NCBI GenBank assembly: GCA_004376785.1
Contig: SOIY01000180.1
Location: forward strand, 1-12,788
Reading direction: 5' to 3'
Origin: Candidatus Stahliibacteriota bacterium
Lineage (GTDB): Bacteria; Hydrothermota; Tepidihabitantia; SM23-42
DNA length: 12,788 bases
Shown here: piece by piece, positions 1 to 6,268 of the stretch
How positions within the stretch are numbered: the stretch's first letter is position 1
Layout of the letters: every line of letters starts with the position of its first letter
Translations under genes and position numbers: made by a program
The notes under the pieces: generated by a model
What the model was told of the DNA's origin: nothing
Database searches by the model: none
The model's input: the letters and a program-made list of their open reading frames with translations, nothing else

Positions 1-163
1 CTGGGAAAATGTGTTTATTGTCTGGACATGGAGAAATAATAAGAGGAGGATCATTTTTTAAGTAGATGCAACATGGGGATGATTCGACTGAGCTTGTTGC
101 ACTCCATATTTTCGCAACATGAAGACAGGGAGAGAGGATAAGAGGAATACCTTAATATTCGCG

Positions 164-532
164 TTATTTAGTGTCATTCGAGCCATTCGTGATTTCTTTT
201 TTTCTTATCTTCCCGAATATAAAGTTGTTTTGTACAGGATCGCAAATCTTTTGATTTTTAATGCCAGAATAATAAGTATCAAAGTGCTGATACGCCCATG
301 GATTGCAACGCATGAATCTATCTGCTGCCATTAATGAACCCCATAAAGGACCATGTTTTTCTATTGCTTGTTTGCCAAAGTGTGAGCATGATGGTGAGAA
401 ATTGCATACATCCCCTTGCGATGGCGAAATGATTTTTTGATAGAGAGTAATACTAGAGTTGAACACGATTTTGAGCGGGTTGGTTTCCTTTTGAGGTTGT
501 GCAAGAAGTAGAAGAATAAGTATTGAATTCAT
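164..532 (-). CDS. yidD: Membrane protein insertion efficiency factor YidD
   Basis: YidD is a small membrane-associated protein that helps the YidC insertase place proteins in the inner membrane. The 122-aa product shows the family core: LYQKIISPSQG at residues 30-40, FSPSCSHF at 45-52 and the conserved RFMRCNPW at 72-79, with the typical cysteines (C43, C49, C76). A short hydrophobic run (residues 4-10) precedes the core and may act as a membrane anchor. The C-terminal 40 residues are basic and polar, longer than the roughly 70-90 aa core of the family. yidD often sits next to rpmH, rnpA and yidC; here it stands alone, diverging from a CPBP gene. The ATG at 532 has no Shine-Dalgarno but lies 5 nt after a good -10 box, so I read it as a leaderless start. 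Family call is sure; the exact start is likely. Confidence 0.9.
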   Translation of the reverse strand: MNSILILLLLAQPQKETNPLKIVFNSSITLYQKIISPSQGDVCNFSPSCSHFGKQAIEKHGPLWGSLMAADRFMRCNPWAYQHFDTYYSGIKNQKICDPVQNNFIFGKIRKKEITNGSNDTK

Positions 533-537
533 ATGAT

Positions 538-565
538 ATTTTAGATATTTTCAATCAAAAATCAA
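538..565 (-). promoter_or_regulatory. Predicted promoter of yidD, leaderless type
   Basis: On the minus strand, TTGATT (560-565) is followed after exactly 16 nt by TAAAAT (538-543), then 5 nt, then the yidD ATG. The predicted transcription start falls on or within 1-2 nt of the ATG. The -35 hexamer lies inside the left end of the palindromic element at 558-663. It is inferred from consensus match and from the same geometry at three other first genes in the window. Confidence 0.55.
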
Positions 566-663
566 GGACTTAATAAAAGGGGACAGGCTACTTTTAATGT
601 CTAATTATTATCTAATTAAAATAAATTCTCACACCATTAAAAGTAGCCTGTCCCCTTGATTTT
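558..663. repeat. MITE-like palindromic element with 23-bp perfect inverted repeats
   Basis: Two arms of 23 nt (577-599 and 635-657) are perfect reverse complements, containing GGGGACAGGCTACTTTT and its complement, around a 35-nt AT-rich loop. The symmetry continues outward: AAAATCAAGG (558-567) on the left matches CCTTGATTTT (654-663) on the right. On the left the arm is broken by 13 extra bases (568-580) flanked by AAGG on both sides. No coding capacity. From memory, GGGGACAGGCTACTTTT-type palindromes recur in several bacterial genomes near IS200-like/RAYT transposases; I could not verify this here. It fills the space between the divergent yidD and CPBP genes. Confidence 0.85.
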
Positions 664-683
664 ATGGGAAAATCAGGTATGCT
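656..683 (+). promoter_or_regulatory. Predicted promoter of the CPBP gene, leaderless type
   Basis: TTGATT (656-661), 16 nt, TATGCT (678-683), 5 nt, then ATG at 689. The -35 hexamer lies in the right end of the palindromic element. The -10 is weaker than at the other sites. No Shine-Dalgarno precedes the ATG. Confidence 0.5.
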
Positions 684-688
684 AATTT

Positions 689-1351
689 ATGATTAAGGAG
701 TATATCAAAGAAATCAAGCAATTTGATCTTGAAACAGTTATCATTATTGTCTATTCGACTTTTATTTTGCTGTTTGGGATCTATTTCCGGCGTGGACAAT
801 TCATATTTCCCAGACAAGTCTATCTTAATAGATTAATAATTTTAGGGATAATATATGGACTCTCGCCATTTTTATTGCTTTTTATTTTCAAGCATAAACC
901 AAAGGATTTTGGAATCAGTTTAGGCCATTTCAAAAAGTGGCTAAAAGAAGTGTTGTTTTTTTATCTTATTATGGTCGTTATTTTAATTTTAGCATTTAAA
1001 TTTACTAATCTTAAAAATGTTTATCCTATATATCGTAAGGCAGCACAAGGATGGAATTATTTTCTGATGTATCAATTAATACATCTTTTTCATATGTTTA
1101 CCTGGGAATTTTTCTTTAGAGGATTTATGTTATTTGGTCTTGAAAAAAAATTCGGCAAGGCAAGTATTTTAATCCAAACCATTCCTTTTGCCATTATGCA
1201 TTATAGAAAACCACAGCTCGAGGCTTATGGTTCAATATTCGCCGGAATATTTCTGGGTTTAATTGGTTTACGCGCGCGAAGTTTTCTGCCCTGTGCAATA
1301 CTGCATTTCCTTGTAGCTCTAACAGCAGATATATTGGGGATACTATTTTAG
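689..1351 (+). CDS. CPBP-family (Abi/Rce1-like) intramembrane protein with degenerate active site
   Basis: A 220-aa polytopic membrane protein with hydrophobic segments near residues 17-31, 47-67, 88-105, 125-138, 159-171 and 181-218. It resembles the CPBP glutamic-type intramembrane peptidases (CAAX prenyl protease 2 and bacteriocin self-protection relatives). Motif 1, normally EExxxR, reads WEFFFRG (W139, E140, R144), so the first glutamate is replaced by tryptophan. Motif 2, FxxxH, is present (F167, H171). Motif 3 keeps its histidine (H206), but alanine stands where asparagine is common (A210). Proteolysis is therefore uncertain; it may be a subfamily with altered chemistry or a scaffold. 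The ATG at 689 has no Shine-Dalgarno and lies 5 nt after a predicted -10. It ends in TAG just before a hairpin array and converges with rny. Substrate unknown. Confidence 0.75.
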   Translation: MIKEYIKEIKQFDLETVIIIVYSTFILLFGIYFRRGQFIFPRQVYLNRLIILGIIYGLSPFLLLFIFKHKPKDFGISLGHFKKWLKEVLFFYLIMVVILILAFKFTNLKNVYPIYRKAAQGWNYFLMYQLIHLFHMFTWEFFFRGFMLFGLEKKFGKASILIQTIPFAIMHYRKPQLEAYGSIFAGIFLGLIGLRARSFLPCAILHFLVALTADILGILF

Positions 1352-1355
1352 AAAC

Positions 1356-1596
1356 GCAGTATCATTACATTCGCAGTATCGCTGCGCTCGCAGTATCATC
1401 CGCCATAAGATATGGTGGATTCGCAGTATCATCCGCCTAAGACGGATTCGCAAAAGATTTTTCTATTAGCGTATCAGATAAAAAGAATTTTACATTATGG
1501 TTACATCTGGTTTTATAGAATTATTTCACGAGGCGATACTGCGAGTCCCGTAGTGACGATACTGCGAATCTCGACTAAAGGTCGAGATGATACTGC
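1356..1596. repeat. Mirror-symmetric array of GCAGTATC words with variable hairpins
   Basis: This fills the 252-nt gap between the convergent CPBP and rny genes. GCAGTATC occurs at 1356, 1373, 1390 and 1423, with a truncated TCGCA at 1448. Its complement GATACTGC occurs at 1535, 1558 and 1589. Between the words sit small hairpins whose arms differ but remain complementary: 1398-1407 with 1411-1420, 1431-1435 with 1443-1447, and ATCTCGAC (1568-1575) with GTCGAGAT (1581-1588). The left and right halves are also complementary (GCAGTATCATC at 1390 and 1423 with 1586-1596), so the whole region could fold as one large structure. Positions 1453-1530 between the halves hold nothing I recognise. Confidence 0.85.
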
Positions 1597-1602
1597 TTTT
1601 TT
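1568..1602 (+). terminator. Possible terminator at the end of the convergent array
   Basis: An 8-bp hairpin (ATCTCGAC / GTCGAGAT, 5-nt loop) is followed after 8 nt by six T residues (1597-1602). The gap between stem and T-run is longer than in a canonical intrinsic terminator unless the GATACTGC word pairs with an upstream GCAGTATC. It would end plus-strand transcripts from the CPBP gene. On the minus strand no T-run follows the hairpin, so termination of rny is less clear. Confidence 0.3.
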
Positions 1603-1603
1603 A

Positions 1604-3163
1604 CTATTTTGCTATTTCCACTACCCTCGTTTCTCTTATTAAGGTCACTTTTATTTGACCTGGGTACTGGGTTTCTTTTTCAATACGTCGTGCAATATCA
1701 TGAGCTAAACTATCAGCTTCTAAATCAGAAATCTTTTCTGGTTGAACCATAACCCTAATTTCTCTTCCTGCCTGAATTGCGAAAACTCTTTCCACGCCGT
1801 TGAATGAAGAGGCAATTTCCTCAAGTACATTTAGACGTTTTATATATGCTTCGATTGTTTCTCTTCTAGCACCAGGTCTTGAACCCGAAATTGAATCTGC
1901 AATTTCAACAATTACTGCATAGGGTGATGTGGGTGTAATTTCCTCATGGTGGGCTTCGATTGCATTTACTATTATGTCATTTTCGCCATATTTCCTTGCA
2001 ATTTCAGATCCAACGTGTGCATGGGAACCTTCAAGGTTTCGGTCTGCGACTTTTCCCAAATCATGCAGTAATCCTGCCCGTTTGGCAGTTGCTGCATCCA
2101 ATCCTAATTCCTGGGCAAGTAATGCCGAAAGATTAGCAACTTCCTTAGAATGTTGCAAGAGATTTTGGCCATAGCTCGTTCTGTATTTCATCTTGCCAAT
2201 ATATTTGACTAGTTCCGGAACAATTCCTATGGTACCCATTTCTAATATAATCTCTTCACCAGTACTCGTAATAACATTGTTAAGTTCACTATGTGAAGTC
2301 TTAACAACTTCTTCGATCCTTGTTGGATGGATTCTGCCATCAGATATTAATTTTTCCATTGCTGTACGAGCAATTTCACGACGGATTGGATCAAAACAAG
2401 AAAGAGATATTGTTTCTGGGGTGTCATCGATAATAACCTCAACCCCGGTTAGATTCTCAAATGCCCTGATATTTCTGCCTTCTCGACCGATTATTCTACC
2501 CTTCATTTCGTCTGAAGGAATCGGAACAACAGAAATCGTAGTTTCTGCAGTATGCGAAGTAGCACAGCGTTGAATAGCCTGCAAGACTATTTCTCTTGAC
2601 ATAACCTCAGCCTTGGCTTTTGCTGTTTCTTTTATCTGATTTATTAATGCTGCAGCCTCGTGTCTCGCTTCAGCTTCGAGATTCTTTTTCAATGCCTCCT
2701 TTGCTTCTTCTTTTGAAAGATTTGCGATCTTTTGGAGTGCTTCATTCTGTTCTTTTATCATTTGGTCGAGTCGTTCAGATTTTGCATGTATTATACGCTC
2801 TTTATTCTGCAAATTATGCTCTTTAGTCAATAATTCCTTTTCTTTATCAACAATTAGCTGTTCACGTCTTCCAAGAACCATTTCTTTCTCTGCTAACCGT
2901 TTTTCGGCTTTATTAATCTCTTTCCTTTTTGATGCAGTTTCTTTCTCGAATTTTAATTTTTCCTGGTACCATTGTTCCTTGGCAGTTATTTCTGCTGATT
3001 TACGGTGTGTTTCTGCATCTCTTTTTGCTTCTTCAATTATTTTTGAAGCCTCTGACGAAGCATTAGCCAATGTGGTTTTACTGAATTTTGTATAAAAATA
3101 AATTCCTAAAGCGACGGCTGCAAATGTAACACCGATGCTAATCAAAATTCCCAGTAATGTCAT
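1604..3163 (-). CDS. rny: Ribonuclease Y
   Basis: RNase Y is a membrane-anchored endoribonuclease that starts mRNA decay. The 519-aa product has the family's full architecture and usual length (about 510-520 aa): an N-terminal transmembrane helix (residues 3-24), a long charged coiled coil (about 35-195), a KH RNA-binding domain with GRIIGREGRNIRAFE (222-236), and an HD phosphohydrolase domain with H338, the HD pair H367-D368, and H404/H405 as likely metal ligands. The C-terminal part contains GREIRVMVQPEKI (467-479). The ATG at 3163 has a strong Shine-Dalgarno (GGTGAGGAG) about 6 nt upstream. It is the last gene of the minus-strand cluster, directly after the 6S RNA, and converges with CPBP. 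A 5-bp hairpin (3176-3189) overlaps the edge of its Shine-Dalgarno region. Confidence 0.97.
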   Translation of the reverse strand: MTLLGILISIGVTFAAVALGIYFYTKFSKTTLANASSEASKIIEEAKRDAETHRKSAEITAKEQWYQEKLKFEKETASKRKEINKAEKRLAEKEMVLGRREQLIVDKEKELLTKEHNLQNKERIIHAKSERLDQMIKEQNEALQKIANLSKEEAKEALKKNLEAEARHEAAALINQIKETAKAKAEVMSREIVLQAIQRCATSHTAETTISVVPIPSDEMKGRIIGREGRNIRAFENLTGVEVIIDDTPETISLSCFDPIRREIARTAMEKLISDGRIHPTRIEEVVKTSHSELNNVITSTGEEIILEMGTIGIVPELVKYIGKMKYRTSYGQNLLQHSKEVANLSALLAQELGLDAATAKRAGLLHDLGKVADRNLEGSHAHVGSEIARKYGENDIIVNAIEAHHEEITPTSPYAVIVEIADSISGSRPGARRETIEAYIKRLNVLEEIASSFNGVERVFAIQAGREIRVMVQPEKISDLEADSLAHDIARRIEKETQYPGQIKVTLIRETRVVEIAK

Positions 3164-3175
3164 AACAACTCCTCA

Positions 3176-3189
3176 CCTCTTTCTAGAGG
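3176..3189 (-). promoter_or_regulatory. Small hairpin beside the rny ribosome binding site
   Basis: On the minus strand, CCTCT and AGAGG pair around the tetraloop AGAA. The 3' arm runs into the rny Shine-Dalgarno (AGAGGTGAGGAG). It could mark the processing boundary between 6S RNA and rny mRNA or modulate rny translation. The stem is short, so this is tentative. Confidence 0.3.
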
Positions 3190-3203
3190 CTAAATTTTAA
3201 AAT

Positions 3204-3355
3204 GTCCCCGCCTGTGCCGTGTGGGCAAAAGTCTCTGAACCCAGGTTTAAGGTGGGCGCCAGTCGGCTACAAGCAAATACCTATAGCCGAACCAAGCTCC
3301 CTAAAGATGGGTGTTGGCTCAAGACTAAATACCCATCACGAGCACGGCAGAGAAC
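3204..3355 (-). ncRNA. ssrS: 6S RNA, between zapA and rny
   Basis: 6S RNA mimics an open promoter and binds the housekeeping RNA polymerase holoenzyme, damping transcription when nutrients are short. On the minus strand the sequence has family-like words, including GGCGCCCACCTTAAACC and GGGTTCAGAGAC, similar to the 3' half of E. coli 6S. A perfect 7-bp closing stem, TGCCGTG (complement of 3343-3349) with CACGGCA (complement of 3215-3221), is extended by GUUCUC with GGGGAC (3350-3355 with 3204-3209). Inside lies a 7-bp apical stem, TCGGCTA with TAGCCGA (3263-3269 with 3284-3290), and a GATGGGT/ACCCATC stem (3306-3312, 3331-3337), as expected for the 5' side of the bubble. Its place just after zapA matches proteobacterial zapA-ssrS. 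It is about 150 nt, shorter than the usual 180, so the ends are approximate. Confidence 0.85.
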
Positions 3356-3358
3356 GAA

Positions 3359-3646
3359 TTAAGGAACCGCTTCATCTATTTTAAGGATTAGAGATCTAAT
3401 CCTTTCTTCCATTTCGGAAATCTTTTTTTTGTGCTGATCATCGCGCCGTAAATAATCATCAACTAAATTTAAACAAGCTAAAACAGCGATTTTTGTGGTG
3501 GATGGTAGAGGAAATTCCCTATGGATTTCCTTCATCTTCACGTTCACAATTTCAGCAACTTCCTTTATTCGTTCAGGATTCAAATCATCGGATATAACCC
3601 GATAATCATTTCCGAAAATATTTACTACGATTTCAGTCTTTTTCAA
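3359..3646 (-). CDS. zapA: Cell division protein ZapA
   Basis: ZapA binds FtsZ and cross-links protofilaments in the division ring. The 95-aa product has the family pattern: an N-terminal beta segment (EIVVNIFGNDYRV, 5-17), a helical hinge, the conserved KIAVLACLNLVDDYL (52-66), and a C-terminal charged coiled coil (70-92). The start is TTG at 3646, with GGGAG 6-9 nt upstream. That Shine-Dalgarno overlaps the stop codon of the preceding ZapB-like gene, so the two are probably translationally coupled. The 6S RNA begins only a few nt after the TAA stop. Moderately diverged but typical in length and context. Confidence 0.88.
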   Translation of the reverse strand: MKKTEIVVNIFGNDYRVISDDLNPERIKEVAEIVNVKMKEIHREFPLPSTTKIAVLACLNLVDDYLRRDDQHKKKISEMEERIRSLILKIDEAVP

Positions 3647-3655
3647 ATTATCTCC

Positions 3656-3832
3656 CTAAAGAAGAAGATCGTCAATTCTTTCTATCAAACCTTCAATCTT
3701 TTCCTTTATTTCTTTGTCTCGAGACTTAAGCTGAGTATTTTGTTCTTCTAAATCTTCAACTTTTTGCTTAAGTTCATTAATAAGCGAAATTAATTTATCT
3801 AATTTCTCTTCAAGTTTACTTATTTCGTCCAA
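3656..3832 (-). CDS. Small ZapB-like coiled-coil protein, TTG start
   Basis: A 58-aa gene between pheT and zapA. The start is TTG at 3832, with AGAGGGG about 6 nt upstream; it overlaps the pheT stop by 17 nt and ends in TAG at 3656. The product is an uninterrupted heptad coil: a positions I4, L11, I18, V25, N32, D39, I46, I53 and d positions L7, L14, L21, L28, L35, I42, L49, L56. The asparagine at an a position is typical of parallel dimers. It resembles ZapB-type division proteins, which partner ZapA in the divisome, in size, composition and place. Sequence identity in such coils is weak evidence, so the name rests mainly on context. There is no ATG in frame, so gene finders may miss it. Confidence 0.75.
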   Translation of the reverse strand: MDEISKLEEKLDKLISLINELKQKVEDLEEQNTQLKSRDKEIKEKIEGLIERIDDLLL

Positions 3833-6152
3833 TCTTACCCCTCTTTCTCAATGTTGCATTAACCCTTCCGGTAACTTCGTCTTCAATTTTTTTAATAAAA
3901 CAATCAACTTCCTTATCAGTAAGGGTTCGATCTGGTGCCCTAAAATAGAGACGAAATCCTAAGTTTTTTCTGTCTGCTGGGAGATTATGACCTTTATAAT
4001 AATCAAATAGAACAACCTTTTCTAAAATTGGTCCACCAACTTTAGAAATTAATTTAACTACATTAGGCAATTTAGTTTTTTCGTCAACTAAAAAGGAAAG
4101 GTCTCTTGTGTTTGCGGGAAATTTTGCCGGTGGGATATAGAATGTTTCACCAACAAATGCAAATATTTTCCCCAAAGCCAATTCAATGTAGTAATAAGGT
4201 TCTTTGCAAAGACTTTCTTCAATGCGACCGATGTATCCTAATTTTTTTCCCGAAAACTGAATGGTAACAGCTTGATCAAATCCCTTCTTCACTGTTTCTG
4301 CAAACTCGATTTGTTGTATGTGAAGTATATTGAAGACACTCTCAATAACACCTTTAACATCATAGTAATTTATCAATTCAATTTTTTGATCCCAAAAATT
4401 CGGATATCGCTCGCCACCCATAATAATTCCTAATCTTTTTTCTTGATAAGGCGCTTCTCGAAATAGTATATTTCCTACTTCAAAGAGTTTTAAGGATTTG
4501 TTTCCTTTTGACAAATTATAATTTACACAGTTTAATAGACCTAAAAAGAGCGTTGGTCTTAATGCGTCAAAACGCTCGTTCAAAGGGTTCTTTATTTTTA
4601 CAAATTTACTGAAACCAAAATCTGAAAGACGGCTGCTGGCTGTTAAAGAGAGGTTATAGGTTTCATTAAACCCCTGGCCAACAAGGTAATTTTTTATTAT
4701 CTCTTCATATCCATAATTTTTGTTTATGGTAACACTTCCTCCCCATCTTTTTGGCATTATCTCAGGAATATTCATATAGCCATAGACTCTTGCAATTTCT
4801 TCATAAATATCTTCTTCTATGTGCAGATCCCGGCGATAATGCGGTATTTTAGCAAGAAGTGTCTTTGTCCCGGTTATTTTAATATCAATCTTTCCCAGAA
4901 TTGTTTTTATCCGATTTCTGGTAAGGTTTAATGATAAGATTTTATTTAATCGAGAAGGAGAGAATTTGATAGTTTCGATTTTTCCTTTTTTACCCTTACT
5001 TATAAACTCACGTTCTTTAGCTTGGGCATATGTTGTAAATAGTTTTCCGGTTATTGCTGAAGTTTGATCTACTGCTGAAATGTCTGCACCCCGCTCAAAT
5101 CTCATTGATGCTTCAGTTATTAAACCAAGACGTCTTGAAGTATGAGCAATGCGTTTAGAATCGAAATAGGCGCTTTCTAATAAAACTTGTTTGGTTAAGA
5201 CTGAAATCTGTGCGCGTTTAGCACCAACAACACCTGCAAGTGCAACAGGACCATTATTATCAGCAATGACCAGATCGTTTTTACTCAATTTAAGCGTGGT
5301 CCCTTCTAATGTTACGAATTCCTCTCCATTACGCGCTTTCCTAATTATTATACCACCTTTTATAAGGTCTAAATCGAATGGATGTAGAGATTGACCAGTC
5401 AAAAGCATGACAATATTCGTAATATCGACAATATTATTTACAGGATTCATGCCCATGCAATGTAAGCGCCATTTTATCCAGAAAGGCGATTCTTCAGTTT
5501 TGATATTGTCGAAGATTCTTGCAGTATATCTTGGACATCCTTGTAAATCTCTTATTTCGATTTTAAAATTACCAGTTCGATTAGGTTGTTTTATAACATA
5601 GAGGTTATTTGAACGATAATTGATTCCTAATCCAATTCCTAATTCCCGTGCAATACCTTTTATAGAAAGCCAATCTGGGCGATTTGGCGTAGTGCCCATA
5701 TCTAAAACCAAGTCATCAAAATAGTCTTTAAATAAAATTCCAGGGTTACCCTTTTCCAGAATAATTACTCCTGTAGATTTCTCTTGCAATCCTAATTCTT
5801 GTTCGCTTATGAGAACGCCCCGGGATTTAATACCATTAAAATCCTTTTCAACAATTATCTGACCACTTAATTTTGCACCAGGTTGTCCAACCAGGACCAG
5901 ATCTCCTTGAGCGACATTCTTTGCAGCAGTGACAATTTGAATTATTTTATTGGTTTTTACTTGTAAAATACTTAAATTCTTGAGACTCGGATGTGAAGCA
6001 AGCGCTTTTATCTGTCCAATTATTATATGTTCAGGAGCATACTTTTTCTCTTCTTCAACTTCAAGCCCTAGATTTAAAGAGATTTTTTTTAAAGTGTTAA
6101 TCTCTAATTTTGTGCCTAAAAGTTCTTCAGTCCATTTAACTGATACTAACAT
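3816..6152 (-). CDS. pheT: Phenylalanine-tRNA ligase beta subunit
   Basis: This is the beta subunit of the (alpha-beta)2 enzyme that charges tRNA-Phe. It carries editing and tRNA-binding functions, while PheS holds the active site. The 778-aa product is of normal length for the full bacterial form. In order it has an EMAPII-like tRNA-binding domain (about 42-150), the conserved TPNRPDWLSIKGIAREL stretch (155-171), the B3/B4 editing domain (about 200-365), the B5 domain (about 400-465), a catalytic-like core, and a C-terminal FDX-ACB anticodon-binding domain beginning near PPAKFPANTRDLSF (about residue 680). The ATG at 6152 has GAGG about 9 nt upstream. It follows pheS after a 116-nt gap that holds a long imperfect palindrome. 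The next gene starts inside its 3' end. Confidence 0.97.
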   Translation of the reverse strand: MLVSVKWTEELLGTKLEINTLKKISLNLGLEVEEEKKYAPEHIIIGQIKALASHPSLKNLSILQVKTNKIIQIVTAAKNVAQGDLVLVGQPGAKLSGQIIVEKDFNGIKSRGVLISEQELGLQEKSTGVIILEKGNPGILFKDYFDDLVLDMGTTPNRPDWLSIKGIARELGIGLGINYRSNNLYVIKQPNRTGNFKIEIRDLQGCPRYTARIFDNIKTEESPFWIKWRLHCMGMNPVNNIVDITNIVMLLTGQSLHPFDLDLIKGGIIIRKARNGEEFVTLEGTTLKLSKNDLVIADNNGPVALAGVVGAKRAQISVLTKQVLLESAYFDSKRIAHTSRRLGLITEASMRFERGADISAVDQTSAITGKLFTTYAQAKEREFISKGKKGKIETIKFSPSRLNKILSLNLTRNRIKTILGKIDIKITGTKTLLAKIPHYRRDLHIEEDIYEEIARVYGYMNIPEIMPKRWGGSVTINKNYGYEEIIKNYLVGQGFNETYNLSLTASSRLSDFGFSKFVKIKNPLNERFDALRPTLFLGLLNCVNYNLSKGNKSLKLFEVGNILFREAPYQEKRLGIIMGGERYPNFWDQKIELINYYDVKGVIESVFNILHIQQIEFAETVKKGFDQAVTIQFSGKKLGYIGRIEESLCKEPYYYIELALGKIFAFVGETFYIPPAKFPANTRDLSFLVDEKTKLPNVVKLISKVGGPILEKVVLFDYYKGHNLPADRKNLGFRLYFRAPDRTLTDKEVDCFIKKIEDEVTGRVNATLRKRGKIGRNK

Positions 6153-6180
6153 TTAAAATTTCCTCGCAATTGCTCGGTCA

Positions 6181-6253
6181 TGATTACAGAGATAAAAAAG
6201 CCGATTACGAAGATATAAAATCACTGTAATCTTTTTTAGAATCTTTGTAATCA
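6181..6253. repeat. Imperfect palindrome with four GATTAC motifs between pheS and pheT
   Basis: Outer arms TGATTACAGAGAT (6181-6193) and ATCTTTGTAATCA (6241-6253) pair over 13 positions with one G-T wobble. Inside, AAAAAA (6194-6199) pairs with TTTTTT (6232-6237), and GATTAC (6203-6208) with GTAATC (6226-6231), around a 17-nt loop. Each arm therefore carries two GATTAC words. It lies 15 nt after the pheS stop and 28 nt before the pheT start, clear of the pheT Shine-Dalgarno. It may be a dispersed repeat or an RNA structure affecting relative PheS/PheT output. Confidence 0.75.
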
Positions 6254-6268
6254 TATTAACGAAGTTAA

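Noticed and set aside
75..92. GGGGATGATTCGACT resembles the 5' end of tmRNA
   Set aside because: No tag reading frame, no pseudoknots and no matching 3' acceptor stem follow; yidD occupies the region downstream.
1..163. Open tails of reading frames at the left edge (ending at 39, 61 and 65) and a GCAAC/GTTGC set of short inverted repeats at 67-118
   Set aside because: The tails are 12-20 codons with no recognisable motif, so no gene can be claimed. The repeats are 5-6 bp and lack a T-run.
119..334. 71-aa plus-strand frame opposite yidD
   Set aside because: It is antisense to a clear yidD and has no family features.
1356..1596. CRISPR array
   Set aside because: Repeat words are only 8-10 nt, spacings vary, spacers are hairpins, orientation flips midway, and no cas genes are present.
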